From positions 1 through 26,100 of the forward strand of contig JAJPHF010000121.1 in NCBI GenBank assembly GCA_021325365.1: a DNA stretch of 26,100 nt, given 5' to 3'. Positions within the stretch are counted from its first letter, which is position 1. Every line of letters starts with the position of its first letter. The notes beneath the pieces were generated by a model, which saw nothing but the letters and a program-made list of their open reading frames with translations, was not told where the DNA came from and made no database searches. Positions 20,498-26,100 of this stretch are shown here, piece by piece. The translations under genes were made by a program, and so were the position numbers. This DNA comes from Pseudomonadota bacterium. GTDB taxonomy: Bacteria > Chloroflexota > UBA6077 > JAJPHF01.

Positions 20498-23400
20498 ATG
20501 CGAGGAATGCCACGTAAGCTCTGGCTTGGCGTAGCGGTGGCTGCGCTGGCCGTCGTAACGGCGACGGCGCTCTGGCCCGCCCGCGGCCCATCGCTGGACG
20601 CGCAAGGCACCATCAGTCCTGACCCGGACGTGCCGCGGCTCGCGCGGCAGCGGGTTGACAAGCGGGACTACCTGAGCTTGCGCGAGGAAGCGATGGCGGT
20701 GCGGCGCGGCTGGGAGGAGGGGAAGCCCCTCGACATCGCGGCGCGCGGCCGGGCGCTGGCGCAGTTCGAGCAGCAGGCGCTCCGCGTGCGCGCGCAGGGC
20801 GCGCCGGCCGGCATCGCCAGCACGACCGCCTGGACGCCCATCGGCCCCGCGCCGATTCCCAACGGCCAGGTCACGCAGCCGAATGGCCCCTCAATCACGG
20901 TGCCGGTGAGCGGGCGCGCGACAGCCATCGCCGTCCACCCCACGAACGCCAACATCGCCTACCTGGGCACCGCGCAGGGCGGCGTGTTCCGTACCATGGA
21001 CGCCGGGGCCCATTGGACGGCGATCATGGATACGGCGCAGTCGCTGGCAATCGGCGCCGTCACCATCGACCCGTCCAACCCCTCTACCGTCTGGGTGGGG
21101 ACCGGCGAGGGCAACCTCTCAGCCGACAGCTTCTTCGGCGTCGGCCTCTACCGCGTCCGCAACGCCGACACGGCGCCGATTCTCGACGGGCCGTTCGAGC
21201 TAGCCGTCAACGGCACGGGTACGACCACTAGCAACGGCCATGCATTCGTCGGCACGGCGATCAACAAGATCGTCTTCGATCCGAACGACGCCAACCGCAT
21301 GTTCGTGGGCAATACGAATGGTGTCGGCGGCCTCGGTGGCAACAGTATCTGCTGCGGCCGCACCAATCCGCCCTCGGGACTCATCGGCTTGTACTTCTCG
21401 GGGAACGCGCAAGCGACCACGCCAGTCTTCTCGCTGGTAGCGGTCAGTGGGAGCTTCAACGGGTTCCAGGGCGTGACCGATGTCACCTTCGAGCCGGGCA
21501 GCTCGAACAACCTGCTCGTGGCCGTCCAGGACCTCGGCGGCCTAGGGCTCTCCGGGATCTGGCGGACGACGAACGCCGCCGTCGCCTCCCAGACGCCGAG
21601 CGTGGCGCCCGCCTTCACCCGCACCTTCGCGCCCAGCTCGAACTTCAACATCAAGCTGGCTATCAACAAAATCGGCAGCACGGTCACGGTGCTCGCCGCC
21701 ACGGCTGAGAGCAACGGGTCGCTGCGCGCGTCGACCGATGGCGGGGCCACCTTCGGAAGCCCGCTCGGCGCGGCGACGGGCTTCTGCACGGCACAGTGCT
21801 TCTACGACATCGTGGTCGCTATCGATCCCGGCAACGCGCAGATCATCTATCTGGGCGGGGCGTCCGACTCGGGCGCGTCGCGCATCTTCACCAAGTCGAT
21901 CGACGGGGGTGGCACCTTCACGCGGAGCAGCGTGGGGCTGCACGCGGACATGCACGCGCTCACGCTGGCGCCGTCGAACTCGGCGGTGATCTACGTCGGC
22001 AACGACGGCGGCGCCTTTCGCTCGGACGACGCGGGCGGTACCTGGACCAGCCTCAACCAGACGCTGAACACCGTGCAGTTCCAGAGCGTGGCGCGGCACC
22101 CCTCGGACTCGAGCTTCACGATTGGCGGCACGCAAGACAACGGGACCGAGTACCAGCAGCCCGGCGGGGCGTGGACGCGCGCCGACTTCGGCGACGGCGG
22201 CTTCGCGCTCATCGACCAGACCGCCACGGACACGACCAACGTGACGATGTACCACACCTACTTCAACCAGACGAACAACTTGATCGGCTTCGCCCGGGTG
22301 ACGAACGTGGCGAACGCTCAGGAAAATGGATGGACCTTCCTGGGGTGTAGCTTTCCTAACTCGAACAACGGTATTGGCTGTGCCGACACCACGCAGTTCT
22401 ACGCGCCGATGGCGCTCGGTACGAGTCTCACCCCCAACGCTCTGTACTTCGGCACCGACCGCCTCTACCGCTCGACCAACCAGGGCGCGACCATGAGCGT
22501 CGTCAGCCAGGGGCCGCTGGTGTCCGGCGTGCCGATCAGCGCCATCGGCATCTCGCCGCAAAACGACAACGTGCGCATCGTCGGCTTGCGGAACGGCAAA
22601 GTGTTCGCCACGACGAGTGGCTCCAGTACGCTCACCGACGTGACCGGCTCGATCCCCGCGAAATACGTCGCGCGGGCGATGATCGACCCCACCAACCAGA
22701 ACACCGCCTACGTCACGCTCGATGGCTATGGCCTGGCCGCGGGCCAGCACGTCTGGAAGACCACGAACCTGAGCTCCGGCGCGCCTACCTGGGTGGCGGC
22801 CGGCGGCACCGGCGCGAACGTGATTCCCGACGTGCCGGTGAATGCCTTCGCGATCGACCCGACGAACCCGCTGCTGCTGTTCGCGGGCACCGACATCGGC
22901 GTGTACCAGTCGCAGGACGGCGGGTTGAACTGGTTCCCGCTGGCCTCCGGCCTGCCGCGCGTGGCCGTGTTCGACATGGTCTTCCAGCCGTCGAGCCGCA
23001 CGCTGCGCATCGCCACCCACGGGCGCGGCATGTGGGACCTGGACATCCTGACCGGCGGCAACCCGACGTTGACCCCGGTCCCGACCCAGACGAGTACACC
23101 GACGCCATCCGCGACGCCGCTGGTCACCAGTACGGCCACGGCGACTGCGACGCCGGCCGCCACGAGCACCCCGACGCGGACCCCGACGATCACGCCCACG
23201 CCGTTCCCGCGGCCGAATGTGGGCGTGCAGGTGACGCCGAGTGCCGGCACGCTACAGACCACGATCACGGCGCGCGACGCGGGCTGCGCCAACAACACGC
23301 AGAACAATCAGTTGTTGGCGCTCCAGTTCACGCGCCTGACGAACGCGACGGTCGACGTGGCGACGGCCCCGTCGACCACCGTTACCGCGGCAACCGTCGT

Positions 23401-23542
23401 CAGCTTGCCGACGCACCCGTCCTCGATCGGGCTCACGGTACACCGCGTGACGCCCGGCCAGCCAGCCACCGTCGAGGTGATGGTGACCGACGGCTGCGGC
23501 AGCTGGCCGACGCTCGTCGGCGGTGGGGCGAACGCCTTCTAG
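20498..23542 (+). CDS. Large secreted BNR/VPS10-like repeat (beta-propeller) protein
   Basis: The 1014-residue protein starts with a clear signal peptide (MRGMPRKLWLGVAVAALAVV, cut near residue 30-36). From about 115 to 855 it has repeats of the sialidase/VPS10 type: RATAIAVHPTNANIAYLGTA, GGVFRTMDAGAHWTAI, VTIDPSNPSTVWVGTGEGN, GGAFRSDDAGGTWTSLNQ, IDPTNPLLLFAGTDIGVYQ and SQDGGLNWFPLASGLP. Sialidase catalytic residues are not apparent, so it is more likely a binding or photosystem-stability-like propeller than an enzyme. A Thr/Pro-rich linker (about 858-905) leads to a small C-terminal domain with Cys930 and Cys1000, possibly a disulfide. No sorting tail or anchor is seen. AAGGAGGG precedes the ATG, and two hairpins follow the stop. 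The ligand is unknown. Confidence 0.85.
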   Translation: MRGMPRKLWLGVAVAALAVVTATALWPARGPSLDAQGTISPDPDVPRLARQRVDKRDYLSLREEAMAVRRGWEEGKPLDIAARGRALAQFEQQALRVRAQGAPAGIASTTAWTPIGPAPIPNGQVTQPNGPSITVPVSGRATAIAVHPTNANIAYLGTAQGGVFRTMDAGAHWTAIMDTAQSLAIGAVTIDPSNPSTVWVGTGEGNLSADSFFGVGLYRVRNADTAPILDGPFELAVNGTGTTTSNGHAFVGTAINKIVFDPNDANRMFVGNTNGVGGLGGNSICCGRTNPPSGLIGLYFSGNAQATTPVFSLVAVSGSFNGFQGVTDVTFEPGSSNNLLVAVQDLGGLGLSGIWRTTNAAVASQTPSVAPAFTRTFAPSSNFNIKLAINKIGSTVTVLAATAESNGSLRASTDGGATFGSPLGAATGFCTAQCFYDIVVAIDPGNAQIIYLGGASDSGASRIFTKSIDGGGTFTRSSVGLHADMHALTLAPSNSAVIYVGNDGGAFRSDDAGGTWTSLNQTLNTVQFQSVARHPSDSSFTIGGTQDNGTEYQQPGGAWTRADFGDGGFALIDQTATDTTNVTMYHTYFNQTNNLIGFARVTNVANAQENGWTFLGCSFPNSNNGIGCADTTQFYAPMALGTSLTPNALYFGTDRLYRSTNQGATMSVVSQGPLVSGVPISAIGISPQNDNVRIVGLRNGKVFATTSGSSTLTDVTGSIPAKYVARAMIDPTNQNTAYVTLDGYGLAAGQHVWKTTNLSSGAPTWVAAGGTGANVIPDVPVNAFAIDPTNPLLLFAGTDIGVYQSQDGGLNWFPLASGLPRVAVFDMVFQPSSRTLRIATHGRGMWDLDILTGGNPTLTPVPTQTSTPTPSATPLVTSTATATATPAATSTPTRTPTITPTPFPRPNVGVQVTPSAGTLQTTITARDAGCANNTQNNQLLALQFTRLTNATVDVATAPSTTVTAATVVSLPTHPSSIGLTVHRVTPGQPATVEVMVTDGCGSWPTLVGGGANAF

Positions 23543-23560
23543 CGCTCGACGCAGGCGAGA

Positions 23561-23589
23561 CGAGGGCGGCCCACGGGCCGCTGCCCTCG
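23561..23589 (+). terminator. Hairpin terminator after the BNR-repeat gene
   Basis: CGAGGGC (23561-23567) pairs with GCCCTCG (23583-23589), with an inner GGCCC/GGGCC stem and a small bulge. It lies 18 bases after the stop. Confidence 0.6.
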
Positions 23590-23595
23590 CATTGT

Positions 23596-23620
23596 GCCCC
23601 GCTCCGCCGCCGAGCGGGGC
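23596..23620 (+). terminator. Second hairpin in tandem
   Basis: GCCCCGCTC and GAGCGGGGC form a perfect 9-bp stem with a 7-base loop, 6 bases after the previous hairpin. It may back up termination. Confidence 0.5.
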
Positions 23621-23689
23621 CGCGGCGCGTTAAGCAAACCTTCAGCCGCCTTTCCGTAAATCCTCAGCCCCGGGCCAAATTTCGCGTGC

Positions 23690-23695
23690 TAGAAT
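23690..23695 (+). promoter_or_regulatory. Putative -10 (TAGAAT) giving a leaderless zinc-finger mRNA
   Basis: TAGAAT lies 9 bases before the ATG at 23705, so transcription would begin at or next to the start codon. No ribosome-binding site fits in between. Confidence 0.45.
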
Positions 23696-23704
23696 TCCCG
23701 CGAT

Positions 23705-24019
23705 ATGTCACCTTTGCCTTTACCGCCACGACCCTGTCTCATCTGCCACCGGCTCTGCCGGTCGAAGCAGCTTACGCGCGGCCGTTGCCGGGCCTGCGAC
23801 TCTTATTGGCGCCGGCACGGCACCGAGCGACCGCCTGAGGGCCTACGCCGGCTCGGACGCCCCTGCATCAACTGTGGCCGGGCAGCGCCGCTGCCCCGTC
23901 GCGGACGCTGCCAGGCCTGTTACATGTACTGGTGGCGCAAGGGCGTCGAGCGTCCCGTCGAGCGTATCGTCGCGCTCCCCGTCGGGCTCCCGGCTCCCGC
24001 TCTCTCGGCCTCCTCGTGA
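23705..24019 (+). CDS. Small tandem zinc-finger protein of unknown function
   Basis: This 104-residue basic protein is built from two copies of one Cys4 unit. The first has Cys11, Cys14, Cys28 and Cys31; the second has Cys54, Cys57, Cys69 and Cys72. Each unit has CxxC, then GRCxAC, then YW, then (H/K)G and ERP (GRCRACDSYWRRHGTERP and GRCQACYMYWWRKGVERP). This looks like a treble-clef or zinc-ribbon fold as in small DNA-binding or nuclease-associated fingers, but I cannot assign a function. An extra Cys18 occurs in the first copy. The 15-residue tail is hydrophobic and disordered-looking. A TAGAAT box 9 bases upstream suggests a leaderless transcript. It is flanked by terminators on both sides, so it is a single-gene unit. 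Confidence 0.75.
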   Translation: MSPLPLPPRPCLICHRLCRSKQLTRGRCRACDSYWRRHGTERPPEGLRRLGRPCINCGRAAPLPRRGRCQACYMYWWRKGVERPVERIVALPVGLPAPALSASS

Positions 24020-24335
24020 GCGCCGCGCCTCGACTGGGAAGGGTGTTCGAGGTAGCTTGACGCTCTTCCCAGCCTAGGTGCGTGGGTCCCGCTCGGATCG
24101 CGCGAGCGCTGCTCGGCAGGCCCCACTTGCCCCGCCGGGCCGTCTGGCCCGGCGGGGTGTACGGATTTGCTGCGCCCCGTGACATAGAGTCGCGCGCGGC
24201 AGTGCTTCTCTTGCCCATCCTCGTTGCCCCGCCGTGCGCGGGTGCCGACCGCGTGCCGCCAGAGTACCGTCCCCGCTGGTGAGCCGCCTGGGCGCGGCCG
24301 TGCCGGGCGCGCGGCGCCGCGCGATGCCGGTGTCC
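24020..24335. other. Convergent non-coding gap with two hairpins
   Basis: This stretch holds an inverted repeat CTGGGAAG/CTTCCCAG (24034-24041 with 24065-24072, 23-base loop) and the strong terminator at 24130-24157. The rest shows no gene. Confidence 0.45.
24130..24157. terminator. Bidirectional hairpin terminator
   Basis: A perfect 12-bp stem (CCCCGCCGGGCC with its complement) has the loop GTCT, between the convergent zinc-finger gene and the EpsI-like gene. Confidence 0.65.
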
Positions 24336-25295
24336 TCAAGGCCCCGAGGGCGCCGGGATGCGCAGGCCGGGGGCGAGCCGCGGCGCGGCAGGGACGGCGG
24401 CGACCGCCAGCTCCCGTCGGACCCTCTGGAGCGGTCCCGCCTGGTCGTCTGGCGCGGCGTGCGGCGTGGCCCCGGGCGTGGCCGTCGCGGCCGGCAGGTC
24501 GGGGGGCAGGCTCGGCGGCCCGGGCGCTTCCTCTGGCTCGGCCCCCGCGGGATCGGTGCGGTCTTCGGGGATCACCGTCGCCGTGGGCGTTGGTGTGGGG
24601 CGAGGCGTAGGCGTGAGCGCCACGTCGTCCAGGTGGCGTGCCTGGGCGAACAGCAGCGCCGCGAATGCGCGGGCGTCGTCCAGCGCGATCTCGTCGGTCA
24701 CGGTCGCGAGCGCGGTGATGCGCACCTGGGTCACGCCGTCGTCCCAGCGCCGGCCGGCGGTCGGCCAGAGAAAGAAGTGCAGGTCCACCTGGGTGGGGCC
24801 GTGGGGATCGCGACCGATGACGTAGCGCAGCACCACGTCGCCGTCGTCGGTCGGCACGGTCGTGGTGCCGCGGTCTTCGGTGTCCCAGCCCGCGAACTGG
24901 TAGCAGATGAGCGGGTGGTGCAGGCTCTGGCCCTTGGAGGCGCCGACCATGCTGAAGATGACCGTGCGCAGGCCGCTCCGCTGGTACATGCGGTAGACGA
25001 TCCGGTCGGCGTCGAGCGTGGGGAAGGTGGCCTCGTTGGTGATCGGCACGTCGCGCCCGGTCCACGGGCCAAGCTGTAGCGGCACCTCGTCCAGGTTCGG
25101 CCCGTCGTGCAGGTCGAACTTGGTCCGCACGAGCCGCTCGTCGTCGGTGTGCATCCAGGCCTCGCGGTCCATGTCGTACCAGGCGTCGGTGCTCGACGGC
25201 GGATCGGCGGACGCGCGGCCGCGCGCCTGCGGCAGCAGCAGGCTGGCGAGGAGCACAAGGGGCAGCAGGTAGCGGACGAGCGAGGAGCGATGCAT
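24336..25295 (-). CDS. Second EpsI-like protein (DUF3485) with a long disordered tail
   Basis: The ATG at 25295 gives a signal peptide (MHRSSLVRYLLPLVLLASLL, likely cut near AQ/ARG at 24-30), so it is preferred over the longer frame. The 319-residue protein shares the EpsI block with the gene at 1351: LHDGPNLDEVPLQLGPWTGRD, VGASKGQSLHHPLICYQF with His126 and Cys131, GWDTED, and DLHFFLWPTAGRRW. Unlike that copy it has a cleavable signal instead of an anchor, plus about 100 extra C-terminal residues of Thr/Pro then acidic Pro/Ala-rich sequence. No exosortase is adjacent, so it may serve the one at 500-1393 or act alone. A TATACT box ends 6 bases before the ATG, implying a leaderless mRNA. It is divergent from cofD. 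Confidence 0.8.
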   Translation of the reverse strand: MHRSSLVRYLLPLVLLASLLLPQARGRASADPPSSTDAWYDMDREAWMHTDDERLVRTKFDLHDGPNLDEVPLQLGPWTGRDVPITNEATFPTLDADRIVYRMYQRSGLRTVIFSMVGASKGQSLHHPLICYQFAGWDTEDRGTTTVPTDDGDVVLRYVIGRDPHGPTQVDLHFFLWPTAGRRWDDGVTQVRITALATVTDEIALDDARAFAALLFAQARHLDDVALTPTPRPTPTPTATVIPEDRTDPAGAEPEEAPGPPSLPPDLPAATATPGATPHAAPDDQAGPLQRVRRELAVAAVPAAPRLAPGLRIPAPSGP

Positions 25296-25301
25296 GGGGC
25301 C

Positions 25302-25307
25302 AGTATA
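25302..25307 (-). promoter_or_regulatory. Putative -10 (TATACT) of the second EpsI-like gene
   Basis: TATACT on the minus strand is followed by six bases and then the ATG, placing transcription start at about the start codon. Confidence 0.45.
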
Positions 25308-25408
25308 CCGGGCCGAGCGCCGCGGTGTCTGCCAGCTTCGTGGCTCTCGCCGCCCGACGACGGCCCAATATGCCGCGTACAGCCCGCGGCTGGGCACCCA
25401 CCGGCAGC

Positions 25409-25414
25409 TATAAT
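25409..25414 (+). promoter_or_regulatory. Putative -10 (TATAAT) of cofD
   Basis: A consensus TATAAT lies 69 bases before the cofD ATG in otherwise GC-rich DNA. No clear -35 is seen. Confidence 0.45.
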
Positions 25415-25483
25415 CCGTGTGCGATCTGGGCGGTGCGGCGCGTCCAGCGTGTGCCGCCGCGGCCCGCCGCCGAGGGAGGTCGG

Positions 25484-26100
25484 ATGCTCGTCATCCTCGC
25501 GGGGGGCGTGGGCGCCGCCCGCTTCTTGCAGGGGCTGGTGCAGGTCGTTTCCCCGGCCGAGCTGACAGTTGTCGTCAACACGGCCGACGACTTGGAGCTA
25601 CACGGCCTCCACGTGTCGCCCGACCTCGACAGCGTGCTCTACCACCTCGCCGGTTTGGCCGACGCGGGGCGCGGCTGGGGCGTGCGCGACGAGACGTTTC
25701 ACGCCCTCGACTTGCTCGGCCGCTACGGCGCCGACACGTGGTTCCAGCTGGGCGACCGCGACCTGGCAACGCACATCTACCGCACGCGGCTGCTGCGCGA
25801 GGGGCTGCCCTTGTCGGCGGCGACCGACCGCATGCGCCGGGCACTGGGCGTGGGCTGCCGGCTGCTGCCGATGACCGATGCGCGCGTGGCGACCGCCGTC
25901 CAGACGCCCGACGGCTGGCTGCCGTTCCAGGTCTACTTCGTGCAGCGGCAGTGCGCGGACACCGTGCTCGGGGTGGCCTTCGAGGGCGTGGAGGGCGCGA
26001 CGCCCGGCCCCGGCGTGCTGGAGGCCATCGGCGCCGCCGAGGGCGTGATCCTCGCGCCCAGCAACCCGATCGTCAGCCTCGGCCCAATCCTCGCGGTGCC
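25484..26100 (+). CDS. cofD: 2-phospho-L-lactate transferase CofD, N-terminal part (F420 biosynthesis)
   Basis: The gene runs off the window; 205 codons are present of a family of about 300-330. CofD joins a phospho-lactate-type unit to the deazaflavin Fo in making coenzyme F420. The marks are LAGGVGAARFLQGL (residues 5-18), VNTADDLELHGLHVSPDLDS (31-50), WFQLGDRDLATHIYRT, LPMTDARVATAVQTPDG, LPFQVYFVQRQ and LAPSNPIVSLGPILAVP. A strong ribosome-binding site, GAGGGAGGT, lies just before the ATG, with TATAAT 69 bases upstream. The cell therefore probably makes and uses F420. Neighbouring cofE-type genes, if any, are outside the window. Confidence 0.95.
   Translation, partial: MLVILAGGVGAARFLQGLVQVVSPAELTVVVNTADDLELHGLHVSPDLDSVLYHLAGLADAGRGWGVRDETFHALDLLGRYGADTWFQLGDRDLATHIYRTRLLREGLPLSAATDRMRRALGVGCRLLPMTDARVATAVQTPDGWLPFQVYFVQRQCADTVLGVAFEGVEGATPGPGVLEAIGAAEGVILAPSNPIVSLGPILAV

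Noticed and set aside
21542..23020. 492-codon open frame on the minus strand
   Set aside because: Antisense to the BNR-repeat gene; Arg/Val/Gly-rich without family resemblance.
1..26100. tRNA, rRNA, CRISPR, transposase or prophage genes
   Set aside because: None was recognised on either strand; the two MITE-like repeats are the only mobile-looking elements.

Overview
This 26.1 kb window is very GC-rich bacterial chromosome. The most likely source is a member of the Chloroflexota, possibly Thermomicrobia-like. This rests on the gene mix, not on a marker gene: an F420 gene (cofD), an archaeal-type XPB helicase with a Bax1/DUF790 partner, a Gram-positive-type SOS box, secreted proteins with Thr/Pro-rich linkers, and lipoprotein solute-binding proteins. 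I see no rRNA, tRNA, CRISPR array, transposase or phage gene.

Layout. Positions 1-2064 are an exosortase sorting locus: the tail of a proline-rich protein with a PEP-CTERM-like signal, a strong hairpin terminator, exosortase (EpsH type) and an overlapping EpsI-like gene. A second EpsI paralogue lies far away at 24336-25295. A PucR-type regulator follows on the minus strand (2185-3861). Next is a minus-strand sulfur-transfer operon, TusA then cysteine desulfurase (5586-4163). Divergent from it is a CX5R (dual-specificity type) phosphatase whose catalytic cysteine codon is TGA (5745-6365). Its reading frame continues past the TGA to the normal end of the family, and a hairpin with a GGU apical loop sits at bacterial-SECIS distance. 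This candidate selenoprotein is the most interesting item in the window.

Positions 6462-13701 hold metabolic and transport genes: a 4,5-dihydroxyphthalate decarboxylase-like protein, a convergent SH3b protein, two NitT/TauT-type substrate-binding lipoproteins without permease or ATPase, a YhhQ-type queuosine-precursor transporter, a zinc alcohol dehydrogenase and an ATP-grasp protein of atypical base composition. A bidirectional terminator separates these from an aldehyde dehydrogenase (15263-13800).

Positions 18822-15788 are an XPB-like helicase translationally coupled to a Bax1/DUF790 protein, with an 18-bp LexA-type palindrome upstream. This suggests an SOS-controlled repair operon. The Bax1 gene carries an in-frame copy of a ~109-bp MITE-like repeat whose other copy lies at 4056-4164. 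Upstream is a pseudo-receiver protein with a doubled C-terminal module and a doubtful, possibly ACG, start. Then come a large secreted BNR/VPS10-like repeat protein, a tiny tandem zinc-finger protein that looks leaderless, the second EpsI-like protein (also apparently leaderless) and the start of cofD, which runs off the window.

Because GC is so high, long open frames occur on all strands. Genes were chosen by recognisable family motifs, ribosome-binding sites and gene packing, and several starts were trimmed from the longest possible frame.
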